64,000 bases of DNA from DROE01 sp964569865 (GTDB taxonomy: Bacteria > Pseudomonadota > Alphaproteobacteria > Rhizobiales > Devosiaceae): assembly GCA_964569865.1 (NCBI GenBank), contig CAZMVQ010000001.1:1-64000 (forward strand), given 5' to 3'. Of the stretch, positions 44,536 through 52,590 are shown one piece after another. The position numbers and the translations under genes were made by a program. How positions within the stretch are numbered: position 1 is the first letter of the stretch; each line of letters opens with the position of its first letter. A model generated the notes under the pieces. The model was not told the origin of the DNA. It ran no database searches and saw only the letters and a list, made by a program, of their open reading frames with translations.

Positions 44536-45810
44536 TTAAGCTCTTTTTAGCTTTTTAAGCAGGCTGGAAATATCCAGACCGCCCAATTTGCTGGCTGTTT
44601 CGTGAATTTGTCGGCCGGTAATTCGAGCCGAGATATTTTTAAAGCTATCATTCAACCGGGAGCTGGAAGAAACTTCAGCAATCATCTGGCCATTATTGGC
44701 GGCAGTGCCAAATGTTGGGGCATCAAATGCAATCTGCTCGATAAGTTCGCAATCGACCGCACTGGCGAATTCTGCCGAGGGAATCTCGGGTCTTTTTGGC
44801 AATCCGACTTTATTGAGCACCAGCATGGGTTTGCTTTCGCCGGGCCGCAAAGCTGCAATAGTATCAACCAGAGTTTTGGTGTTGCGAAGATTTGCCAGAT
44901 CAGGTTCTGCAACTATGACTATTTCATCAAGTGCAATCAGTGTATGACGCACCCAGCTTGTCCACAAATGTGGTATATCTAAAATCACCAGCGGAATATT
45001 GCTTTGTACCAACTCGATTACCTGTTCAAAATCACCCGCTCCAAAGTCAAAAGATTTTTCCAGGCTTACCGGCGCTGTCAGCAGATTGATATTGTTGGCC
45101 GCCTTGGAAATGAGCCTGTCGAGCATTACCACGTCCAGATTTTCCTGGGCATAAACAGCATCAGCGATGCCGTTTGGTGGATCCTGATTAAAATTCAACC
45201 CGGCGGTTCCAAACGGCAGGTCCATGTCAACAATCAACACATCCTGACGCATAGCTTGCGCTGCCATCCAAGCCGAATTATGAGAAATGGTTGAAGAACC
45301 GGCCCCACCTTTTGCGGAGATAAATCCAATTGTGCGACCGATTGGAGGAGAATCATCGGCTACAAAAATTTCGGCAATCGCAGAAACCAGAATATCGGTG
45401 CTGGTGGGCAAAACTATATATTCTGCAACGCCGGATTTGATTAAACTGCGATAAAGTTGAACATCATTAATCTGGCCCAAAACGATCACATGGGTGCCCG
45501 GATCACAAAACTGGGACATCTCTTCCAGCGCGGATGGAATTTGCTCTGTGGGCAGACTGGTTTCCACCAGTATCAGGTTTGGAGTGGGATTTGAGCGGTA
45601 GGTTTCAATAGCACCCTCAATCGAGCCATTGTGAGTGGTTAGCGCTACCTTTGACATACGCCGATCACTAAGAGCTGATTCTATTAATTGTGCAGTTTGT
45701 GAGTTCTCGCAAAAAGCCTGCACCGTTATTCGTGGAATAAGGCGAGTGCCGACATTGAGCGCTTGCTCCTGCCCCTCGTGGTTTTGACTGTTCTGGCTGT
45801 TGTCGCTCAT
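44536..45810 (-). CDS. cpaE: Tad pilus localisation protein CpaE/TadZ
   Basis: 424 residues. An N-terminal receiver-like domain without obvious phosphorylation signature (about 28-160) is followed by a MinD/ParA-like ATPase with deviant Walker A (FISAKGGAGSSTISHN) and DMDLPFGTAGLNFNQDPPNG. CpaE places the pilus machine at the pole. It sits between cpaC and cpaF, where cpaD usually also lies; no cpaD is found here. Confidence 0.93.
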   Translation of the reverse strand: MSDNSQNSQNHEGQEQALNVGTRLIPRITVQAFCENSQTAQLIESALSDRRMSKVALTTHNGSIEGAIETYRSNPTPNLILVETSLPTEQIPSALEEMSQFCDPGTHVIVLGQINDVQLYRSLIKSGVAEYIVLPTSTDILVSAIAEIFVADDSPPIGRTIGFISAKGGAGSSTISHNSAWMAAQAMRQDVLIVDMDLPFGTAGLNFNQDPPNGIADAVYAQENLDVVMLDRLISKAANNINLLTAPVSLEKSFDFGAGDFEQVIELVQSNIPLVILDIPHLWTSWVRHTLIALDEIVIVAEPDLANLRNTKTLVDTIAALRPGESKPMLVLNKVGLPKRPEIPSAEFASAVDCELIEQIAFDAPTFGTAANNGQMIAEVSSSSRLNDSFKNISARITGRQIHETASKLGGLDISSLLKKLKRA

Positions 45811-45882
45811 TACTAAATTCCTTAATCAATGCCTAGTTCTTGAATAAATTCACAGTTTGCCGGGCAAATGTTGATACGCCCA

Positions 45883-47304
45883 CTAATCAAGAACAAATCC
45901 AACAGATCCGTTTAACTGACCGGTTCCGCCCTGACCCACACCATATAGTCTTTGCATATTGCCTAAAAAGATTGCTTCTGCGTCACCAGAAAAGTTCAAA
46001 TTGTCTGTAGGTAGGCGGGCAGGACCGCCAGGAGTTACTAAAACAGGGGTTACCATGATCAAAAGTTCGGTTTGCGAACGTATGAAATCACGGGATCGGA
46101 ACAAAGCTCCCAGGATGGGGATGTTGCCAATGCCGGGCAATGAATTAAATTGCTGACGAACCTTGTCTTCAATCAATCCGGCAATGGCTAAGGTTTCACC
46201 CGAGCGCATCTGCACGGAAGTGGAGGCTTTGCGTTCTCTTGTGGCGGGAATGGTAACACCACCAGCATTAAATCCACCCTCAGTGGTTGGCTCTGAAACC
46301 GAGGTCTCAACTTGAAGAGAAATAACTCCGTTGGAGCGCACAACCGGGCTGAAATTCAAATTCACCCCAAATTCCTTAAATTCAAAAACAATCCGCCCAT
46401 CTTCAAACCCAACAGGAACAGGATATTCTCCGCCGGCCAGGAATGTGGCTTCGCCACCTGAAATTGCGGTAAGTGTTGGCGATGCCAGAGTGCGCAACGC
46501 TCCACGACGTTCAAGAGCGCGCAATGTGGCATCAATGGCAAACCCGCCCCCGGCGAATCCGGCAGTGAAACTATTAGGCCCTGCAACATTTGAGGCGCCA
46601 CCGGTCGGCGGTGCCGAAACCAGGCCAGTGGTCAAATTGCCAACTGAAAGAGAAGCGGAAAGGTTGATACCAAGCTGACGCACGGTTTCACGCTGAACTT
46701 CTGCAACCGTAACTTTGAGCATCACCTGCTGGGCACCGGAAACTGTCATCACATTGGCGACGTTATCTTCTCCGCCGGCAAACTGCACAGCAATCGCCAC
46801 CGCTCTATCTATATCGTCAGAAGATCTGGCCGTGCCTGAAAGAACAATACGCTCGCCAAAGGAATCCACGTTGATTTGAGAGCCGGGCACAATACTACGC
46901 AATGCGCTAACCAGAGTTGAAACATCATTTACCACGGAAATTTCAATTGTTGCGATCTGACGCCCGTAGCCGTCAAGAAAAAACACATTTGTCTCCCCGG
47001 CTCCAACTCCCTGAATAATGCTTGAACGCTTGTTGCGCATGATTGCTCCGGCAACATTGGGCTGGGAAACAATGACTTCGCTCACATCATTGGGCAATTG
47101 CACGATAAGAGACTTATTAAGGCCCAATTGCACATTCTGTGAACTTCCCATGGAAGAAATCAACAAATACCCATTGTTTTGAGCCTGAGAAGCACTGGCA
47201 CTTGCCATCCAAATTCCAAGGGCTGTGACAAGTGCAAATGCACCCAGAATTAGTCTGGCAAAAACCGGCGATATTGCTGATTTAACTGAATTTATCATCA
47301 TCAT
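45883..47304 (-). CDS. cpaC: Tad pilus outer-membrane secretin CpaC/RcpA
   Basis: 473 residues. A signal peptide (about 20-42), the pilus-assembly N-terminal domain (about 50-120; LNKSLIVQLPNDVSEVIVSQ), a BON-type segment (about 125-185; SRNDID-like region with GTARSSDDIDRAVAIA) and the secretin C-terminal channel domain (about 190-430; GEATFLAGGEYPVPVGFEDG and GVNLNFSPVV). It forms the outer-membrane pore for the pilus, with TadD as pilotin. Confidence 0.95.
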   Translation of the reverse strand: MMMINSVKSAISPVFARLILGAFALVTALGIWMASASASQAQNNGYLLISSMGSSQNVQLGLNKSLIVQLPNDVSEVIVSQPNVAGAIMRNKRSSIIQGVGAGETNVFFLDGYGRQIATIEISVVNDVSTLVSALRSIVPGSQINVDSFGERIVLSGTARSSDDIDRAVAIAVQFAGGEDNVANVMTVSGAQQVMLKVTVAEVQRETVRQLGINLSASLSVGNLTTGLVSAPPTGGASNVAGPNSFTAGFAGGGFAIDATLRALERRGALRTLASPTLTAISGGEATFLAGGEYPVPVGFEDGRIVFEFKEFGVNLNFSPVVRSNGVISLQVETSVSEPTTEGGFNAGGVTIPATRERKASTSVQMRSGETLAIAGLIEDKVRQQFNSLPGIGNIPILGALFRSRDFIRSQTELLIMVTPVLVTPGGPARLPTDNLNFSGDAEAIFLGNMQRLYGVGQGGTGQLNGSVGFVLD

Positions 47305-47314
47305 TTCTCACAAA

Positions 47315-48286
47315 TCACGAAAGTGGAACTTCGGGGTCAAATTGCTCTGAAAACTGCTCATCAGGTCCCAAATTTTCAATAACCGTATTCTCATCAACGC
47401 CCGGGGGAACAAGTTGTTGAGTGGCAAAAACCGGGGCCTGTTCTTCTGTGGGCATTTCTTCATCCATCTGCTCTTCGGCATTTACGGCAGAGACGTTTGT
47501 TTCGACACCAAACCTGATTAATCTAATGGGCTGGTTGGCTGCCTGCAGCAGACCATCATTAACTGAGGGAGCAAAATCAGCCACCGAGCGCAAAACCAGG
47601 GTCAGCTTACCATTTGAGGCTGCCCCGATTATAGTTTCGGCCTGGCCCGGGCTTAATTCTAAGGTTGCAATAGTTTCTTTATCAAAAATTTGCGCCTGCG
47701 GGTCTTCAGGATCAGGATATCCAGCACTGGCACCGGCTTCGCCAAGTCTAAGACCAATTGCCAGCACTTTAATATTGGCCAAAATAGTCTGTGTTCCCGA
47801 GCCTATAGCTGCCCGACCGGTGCGAACAATATCAACACGATCGTTGGGAACTATATAACCACCAGCACCGGATTCTGCGGTTACCGCAACTGAAACGGCG
47901 CGCATTCCGGGCTGAATTACCGCTGAAAGATAGCCCTGATCTGAGCGAACCAGCTTGGTTTCTCGAATTGGCTCTCCTGCAAAAATTTCAAACCGGGCAA
48001 CCGTCCCCTCCATCTGCTCGATGGCATCGGGAATAATTTCAGATGTAATATATTCCGGGCGCACTGCCCCTTCAGGCCAGTCCTGCCAGGAAACAAGCGA
48101 TGAGGTGAGACGTTGGCCAACACCAATAGTATCAGATGCAATCAAAACCTGAAGTTTTGCCTCTTCAACAACTTCAGTGGTCTGAACCACCTGAGTAACA
48201 GGATCTCCACCCCGAGTTGCCAGAAAGGCGGCTAGGCCACCAGTGACAATTGCAACAGATAAAAGCAGAAGACGCGCCGGTTTCAT
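47315..48286 (-). CDS. cpaB: Tad pilus assembly protein CpaB/RcpC
   Basis: 323 residues. The start MKPARLLLLSVAIVTGGLAA (ATG 48286, GGAG seven nt upstream) is the family norm; the frame extends 42 nt further. One N-terminal helix, a SAF/CBM-like domain (about 45-110; VLIASDTIGVGQRLTSSLVS, ends in EPIRETKLV) and a RcpC-like domain (about 120-240) are followed by an acidic, disordered C-terminus. CpaB is a periplasmic stabiliser of the secretin. It precedes cpaC by 10 bp. Confidence 0.93.
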   Translation of the reverse strand: MKPARLLLLSVAIVTGGLAAFLATRGGDPVTQVVQTTEVVEEAKLQVLIASDTIGVGQRLTSSLVSWQDWPEGAVRPEYITSEIIPDAIEQMEGTVARFEIFAGEPIRETKLVRSDQGYLSAVIQPGMRAVSVAVTAESGAGGYIVPNDRVDIVRTGRAAIGSGTQTILANIKVLAIGLRLGEAGASAGYPDPEDPQAQIFDKETIATLELSPGQAETIIGAASNGKLTLVLRSVADFAPSVNDGLLQAANQPIRLIRFGVETNVSAVNAEEQMDEEMPTEEQAPVFATQQLVPPGVDENTVIENLGPDEQFSEQFDPEVPLS

Positions 48287-48414
48287 TCCCAAACTCCGAT
48301 TACTCTGAACAAGCGGTTCAGATTCCATCAGAGAAGTTTTTACGGGAGAAGGGTCAAGTTTTGGTTAACCGAACGTCTTCAAAGCTGGTTAATAAAATAT
48401 AAAACCATCAATGG

Positions 48415-48624
48415 CTTGGCTTTATACAATAAGAGTTTGGAAAATTGATGTGTCCGAATAGGCAATCAANNNNNNNNNNNNNNNNNNNNNNNNNNNNNNN
48501 NNNNNNNNNNNNNNNNNNNNNNNNNNNNNNNNNNNNNNNNNNNNNNNNNNNNNNNNNNNNNNNNNNNNNCTTGGCTTTATACAATAAGAGTTTGGAAAAT
48601 TGATGTGTCCGAATAGGCAATCAA
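48415..48624. repeat. 55-bp duplicated contig end flanking an N gap
   Basis: The same 55 bp occur at 48415-48469 and 48570-48624, exactly abutting the 100-N gap on each side, so the two contigs overlap by 55 bp. Collapsing them leaves a continuous sequence, with the cpaA stop unaffected. Confidence 0.95.
48470..48569. other. Assembly gap (100 N), probably of zero true length
   Basis: Flanked by a 55-bp identical overlap, so it is a scaffolding artefact between cpaB and cpaA. Confidence 0.97.
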
Positions 48625-49080
48625 ACCGGCTGCTGCCAGCGCAATTCCATAGGGAATTCCGGTTTTGTGATCATGCAGGCGGGCGATCCATTCCACCCTG
48701 CCCAGCATAACCGGCAGAGGATACCGTCGAATTACCAGCAAACCAATCGTTAAAACACCCCCAAGCAAAGCCGAATAAATCAGATATGGCAGAGTTATAC
48801 CAAATCCAAGCCATAGAGATGTGGCGGCAGCAAGCTTTGCATCACCTCCACCTACCCAGCCAAATGCAAAAAAAGTGAAAGCAAAAACCAATACCAGAGC
48901 ACCGGCTGCAATATGCATCATAAATTGTTGCAGAGAAAAATTTAACACCAGCGCCAGAACAAAAAATCCAACCATCAGCAGTAAAACCAGTCGATTAGAA
49001 ATTTTCATCGTCAAAAGATCAGAAGTTGCAGCAAGAGCCATAAACAGCGGAAAAAATAACAAAGCGATGGAATTGAACAT
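48577..49080 (-). CDS. cpaA: Prepilin peptidase CpaA/TadV
   Basis: 167 residues of the A24 aspartic prepilin peptidase family. The first catalytic Asp lies in AATSDLLTMKISNRL and the second in GWVGGGDAKLAAATSLW; six or so transmembrane helices. It processes the Flp pilin and TadE-like pseudopilins. ATG 49080 (MFNSIALLFFPLFM) matches the family; the open frame begins 57 nt earlier. The 3' end lies in the 55-bp assembly overlap. Confidence 0.93.
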   Translation of the reverse strand: MFNSIALLFFPLFMALAATSDLLTMKISNRLVLLLMVGFFVLALVLNFSLQQFMMHIAAGALVLVFAFTFFAFGWVGGGDAKLAAATSLWLGFGITLPYLIYSALLGGVLTIGLLVIRRYPLPVMLGRVEWIARLHDHKTGIPYGIALAAAGLIAYSDTSIFQTLIV

Positions 49081-49220
49081 AAATTTTAGCCTATGCATAT
49101 CCGCCAAAGAGACGGCGTTGGTTTTTGGATATGGCAATATTGAAGGCTTGATATTAATAAACCGCCAATATTGCAGGCCGGATTAAATATTCAAAAACAT
49201 AGGGGAAATTTTGCAAAAAT

Positions 49221-49246
49221 AAAGGGGAGCAAAAGCCCCCCTTTTT
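49221..49246 (-). terminator. Attenuating terminator after the pilin gene
   Basis: On the minus strand a stem AAAGGGGGGC/GCTCCCCTTT (one mismatch, 5-nt loop) is followed by ATTTTTG. It lies 25-48 bp past the pilin stop and upstream of cpaA, so most transcripts should stop here while some continue into the assembly genes. Confidence 0.75.
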
Positions 49247-49268
49247 CTTTTGAACATATCGGAAAGTG

Positions 49269-49457
49269 TTATTCGTTTCCGATTAAATCTACAGAAGTAT
49301 CAAGTCTTGTACCAATTCCAGTAAACAGGTTGGAAAGGCCCTCACCAAGAGTTGTGGCTGCGGCAATAATGCCAACGCTTATAAGGGCAGCAATAAGACC
49401 GTACTCAATCGCTGTGGCACCGGACTCATCATTTACAAAACGGGTTACAATTTTCAT
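49269..49457 (-). CDS. Flp/Fap-type major pilin
   Basis: 62 residues. A short basic leader (MKIVTRFVNDESG) precedes the Flp processing site: Gly followed by ATAIEYGLIAALISVGIIAA, with Glu at mature position 5 followed by Tyr as in all Flp pilins. It is cleaved by CpaA and polymerised into adhesive Tad pili. A good AGGAG lies before ATG. It is the first gene of the minus-strand tad unit, with a terminator just behind it. Confidence 0.97.
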   Translation of the reverse strand: MKIVTRFVNDESGATAIEYGLIAALISVGIIAAATTLGEGLSNLFTGIGTRLDTSVDLIGNE

Positions 49458-49880
49458 TTTTTTAGCTCCTAGCTACACGTCAAATGTCTTTGACAGATCA
49501 ATTCAACAAACCTCTCGCTGAACTTGATTGGAACCTAGGGCGCACAAATTGAAAATTAGTTAAATCAAAGCCGCAGTTTGTATCAATCGGCAATCGAATT
49601 TAATTATACATATCAAAGTGTTAACGGAGTAGATAAAGTTTTATCTAAGCTATGTATATAGTATAAAGACAGAGTACCCCACATGGCAGAAAAATCTCCC
49701 AAAGAAACATCGCTCTTAAAAACATCAGTTAAATCAACTGGTTAAACACGTTAGTGTGACGCGATGGATATTCTGATAATCAAATATTTGCAATGTTTGC
49801 TAATTATTCACCATTCTGAGCAAAACTTGGGTAATTCGAAATTTCAACCAATCAAGATTTTATGGCTCAGGAAATCTCTC
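49458..49880. other. Divergent promoter region of the tad cluster
   Basis: 423 bp, AT-rich, between the minus-strand pilin gene and the plus-strand CpaC-N-domain gene. It must contain both promoters. No clear consensus hexamer pair stands out on either strand and no coding frame is supported, so a non-housekeeping or activator-dependent promoter is possible. Confidence 0.5.
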
Positions 49881-50378
49881 ATGCTAAAAACAATTCTTAA
49901 TCCCGCACGAACAATTGCTGCCGTTTTCGCCAGTATGGTATTTTTGGGAATGATTGGTGGGGGCGCCATCGCCCAAAATACTAGCGTTCAAGGGGAGGTT
50001 GCAGCCAATGAGGCGGTTTGGGTAAATGTAAATATGGCTCGCATCTTAAGAATTGCATCGCCTGCAGCAACGGTGATTGTTGGCAATCCGGGTATTGCTG
50101 ATGTGACCATTCAAGATCCCCAGACGCTAATTCTAACCGGGCGCAGTTATGGAAAAACCAATCTTATCGTTTTGGATTCCATTGGAAATCCAATCGCCGA
50201 TATAATTTTGAGCGTAGTTTTGCAAAGAGCTGGCTTTGTCACCGTTTATCAAGGCGCTGCCCGCACTACCCTGTCCTGCGCTCCTAATTGCCAACCAACA
50301 ATTATGCTCGGAGATGATACAGCCTTTACTGCTGATGCTATTAGTTCATCTAATCTTGTTGCCTCATCGGCTAATTAG
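49881..50378 (+). CDS. Stand-alone pilus assembly N-terminal domain protein (CpaC-N-like)
   Basis: 165 residues. A signal peptide (about 1-34, ending AIAQ) and one T2SS/T3SS pilus N-terminal domain (about 45-115; NMARILRIASPAATVIVGNP, ILTGRSYGKTNLIVLDSIG) similar to the N-domain of CpaC, but without secretin. The C-terminus is short and holds a Cys pair (LSCAPNCQPT). Such proteins occur beside tad genes in Hyphomicrobiales; the role is unknown, perhaps binding the secretin periplasmic ring. ATG 49881 has CAGGAAA upstream; the longer frame from 49764 is unlikely. Confidence 0.85.
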   Translation: MLKTILNPARTIAAVFASMVFLGMIGGGAIAQNTSVQGEVAANEAVWVNVNMARILRIASPAATVIVGNPGIADVTIQDPQTLILTGRSYGKTNLIVLDSIGNPIADIILSVVLQRAGFVTVYQGAARTTLSCAPNCQPTIMLGDDTAFTADAISSSNLVASSAN

Positions 50379-50719
50379 GCTGGAGGACAAATCCAGCGGC
50401 CCGGTTTGGTTATATAATGTTGGAAGCAGTTTTAATTTTCAGGATAAGAGCTGATTAACCACACCCAAAAATTTTGAAAAATTCCAGCTAATTCTCTAAC
50501 CAAAAATTAGGCTTGGGCAGTATAATCTGTACGAATATAAAGAACGCTTTAATTACAGCCGCTGGCATAAGTTTAGGATCAAGACCTATATCCTAAAAAC
50601 TTTTAACGAAGTTTGCCGTACCGCTGTTGAAAAAAGGGTTCAGTTCTATTGCTGGCCGGGTCTATTTAAAAAAATTTGGCTCCTGCCCGCAATATATCTA
50701 ATATTTGGTGGGCCTAAAA
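50379..50719. other. Intergenic region between CpaC-N-domain gene and TadE-like gene
   Basis: 341 bp with a GGTC/GACC repeat copy (50573-50590). No coding frame is supported. The distance suggests that the two TadE-like genes have their own promoter, but none is clear. Confidence 0.4.
50573..50590. repeat. Dispersed GGTC/GACC semi-palindromic repeat, variant
   Basis: TTAGGATCAAGACCTATA; core GGATCAAGACC differs from the family consensus by one base. Confidence 0.5.
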
Positions 50720-51298
50720 ATGTCAAAAACATCAAAATCCGTTAATCTGCTCCAACTTTTTGCAAGGTACAGGCCTTTTGGCCGTAACAAAGCAATGGGC
50801 CGGTTTAAGGGTGATGAAAACGGCGTCACCGCTGTCGAATTTGGCATTTTGGCCATACCGTTTTTCGCAATTGTCGGCGCTATTTTAGAAACTTCCCTGA
50901 TTTTTTTGGCCTCACAGATTCTTGACAGCGCAGTCAATGACAGCTCGCGGCTCATTAAAACCGGGCAAGCCCAGTCGGCAAATTATACTTCGACGGAATA
51001 TAGGGCAGCAATCTGCGATGGCCTATATGGAATGTTTAGCTGTGATAATTTGAGAATTCGTGTGTCTGAGGTAGCAAGTTTTGGGGCCGCAACATTATCG
51101 AGTGTTGTAGATCTCACTGACGGTTCCTGGACCATTGTTGAAAATTATGACGATGGGGCCGGGGCCAGCATCATATTGGTGGAAGCCTATTATAAATGGC
51201 CCACGGCATTAGATCTTTTAAACTTTAACCTTAGCAATCTTGCCGATGGCACCCGCATGCTTTCAGCGGTTCGAGTTTTTCGCAATGAACCATTTTAG
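50720..51298 (+). CDS. TadE-like pseudopilin
   Basis: About 192 residues. A basic N-terminus is followed by the TadE signature GVTAVEFGILAIPFFAIVGA, where Gly-Val is the expected prepilin peptidase site and Glu is at position 5, then a single helix. The rest is a periplasmic domain with two Cys (CDGLYGMFSC) that may form a disulfide. TadE/TadF pseudopilins are needed for pilus formation. ATG 50720 has GGTGGG upstream; TTG 50705 is less likely. It lies 9 bp before a second TadE-like gene. Confidence 0.85.
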   Translation: MSKTSKSVNLLQLFARYRPFGRNKAMGRFKGDENGVTAVEFGILAIPFFAIVGAILETSLIFLASQILDSAVNDSSRLIKTGQAQSANYTSTEYRAAICDGLYGMFSCDNLRIRVSEVASFGAATLSSVVDLTDGSWTIVENYDDGAGASIILVEAYYKWPTALDLLNFNLSNLADGTRMLSAVRVFRNEPF

Positions 51299-51307
51299 GA
51301 AACACTC

Positions 51308-51865
51308 ATGAAGTGGCTTAATAACATTCGAGAGAAAATTTTGGGTTTACACCGTTCCATTGAGGCGGTGGCTGCGGTTGAATTTGCGCTTATCCTGCCT
51401 GCTTTGATGGTGCTTTACATGGGATCCATCGAAGTTTCACAGGTAATTTCCGTTGATCGAAAAATGGCAGTGGCGACCGGCGCCCTTGGCGACCTTGTGG
51501 CACAAAGCGACGAACAGCTGGATGAGGATGTTCTTGACGATTTTTTTGAAGCGGTTGGCTTAATTCTTACGCCTTTTCCCGCTGATGATTTAAAACAACT
51601 GGTTACGCTGGTATTTGTAGATGAGGATGGAGATACAGAAGTTGTATGGAGTGTTGGATATAATGGCGCTACCGCCAAAGTTGTAAACTCAACCTATACA
51701 CTTCCCTCAGAAATTATTGCAATTGCCAATGAAACCTATGTGGTGGTTGCCGAATCTCAACTGGAATACGAGCCTTGGGGCGGCTATGTTCTGCCCGGAA
51801 GCTTCAACCTTTATAAGCAGTTTTTCCATCTGCCGCGATTCGGGGTCGAGATAGAATTAATTTAA
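51308..51865 (+). CDS. Second TadE/TadG-like pseudopilin
   Basis: 185 residues. The signature EAVAAVEFALILPALMVLYM has the processing-like site ahead of a single helix, with Glu at the conserved position. The C-terminal domain is acidic (DEQLDEDVLDDFFEAV; DEDGDTEVVWSV) and lacks Cys. The pair of adjacent TadE-like genes matches the TadE/TadF arrangement of tad loci. It is cleaved by CpaA by inference. Confidence 0.85.
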   Translation: MKWLNNIREKILGLHRSIEAVAAVEFALILPALMVLYMGSIEVSQVISVDRKMAVATGALGDLVAQSDEQLDEDVLDDFFEAVGLILTPFPADDLKQLVTLVFVDEDGDTEVVWSVGYNGATAKVVNSTYTLPSEIIAIANETYVVVAESQLEYEPWGGYVLPGSFNLYKQFFHLPRFGVEIELI

Positions 51866-51922
51866 CAACGCCTGTGGGCCTTACGGGGGCAAATAAACTC
51901 CACCCGTATATTTCTGCCAATA

Positions 51923-52552
51923 TTAACGAGTGCCATACATGCGATCGCCTGCATCTCCCAACCCCGGAACAATATAGCCCTTTTCATTCAAATGGCTATC
52001 AATGGCTGCCGTAAATACCGGCACATCCGGATGAGCGCTCGTAAAAGCTTCAATGCCCTCAGGGGCTGCAAGCAAACATAAAAATCTCAAATTATTGGCG
52101 CCGCGTCCCTTTAGCCTGTCAATCGCAGCGATGGCCGAATTGGCCGTGGCCAGCATAGGGTCAACAACAATAATAAACCTGTCGGCAACATCTGATGGAG
52201 CTTTGAAATAATATTCCACCGGTTGCAAGGTTTCGTGGTCACGATAAAGACCAATATGGGCAACTCTGGCGGCTGGAACCAAATCAAGCATACCTTCAAG
52301 CAAACCGTTTCCAGCCCTTAAAATTGATGCAAAAACCAGTTTCTTACCCTTTAATATAGGGGCATCCATAGCCTGCATGGGGGTTTTTATCGCCTTGGTT
52401 TCCAACTGTAAATCGCGGGTCACTTCATAACAAAGCAAATGAGCGATCTCGCGCAAAAGCCTTCTGAAACTGGCAGTGGAGGTTTCTTCATCGCGCATTA
52501 TAGAAAGTTTGTGCTGAATTAGTGGGTGATCAACAACTGTTACTGATTTCAT
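51923..52552 (-). CDS. upp: Uracil phosphoribosyltransferase
   Basis: Converts uracil and PRPP to UMP. 209 residues with the PRPP-binding motif (VDPMLATANSAIAAIDRL), the N-terminal VVDHPLIQHKL, ILRAGNGLLEGM and the C-terminal uracil-binding YIVPGLGDAGDRMYGT. Last gene of the nucleoside catabolism cluster; it recovers the uracil released by DeoA-type phosphorolysis. Confidence 0.97.
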   Translation of the reverse strand: MKSVTVVDHPLIQHKLSIMRDEETSTASFRRLLREIAHLLCYEVTRDLQLETKAIKTPMQAMDAPILKGKKLVFASILRAGNGLLEGMLDLVPAARVAHIGLYRDHETLQPVEYYFKAPSDVADRFIIVVDPMLATANSAIAAIDRLKGRGANNLRFLCLLAAPEGIEAFTSAHPDVPVFTAAIDSHLNEKGYIVPGLGDAGDRMYGTR

Positions 52553-52590
52553 ATTAAAGAGACCTTTTACTGGAGACTAAATTTAGAATT

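Noticed and set aside
48415..48624. 55-bp direct repeat as attachment site or target duplication
   Set aside because: Copies abut a 100-N gap exactly and the same length recurs at 57693/57848, which is the mark of an assembly overlap. No integrase or transposase is present.
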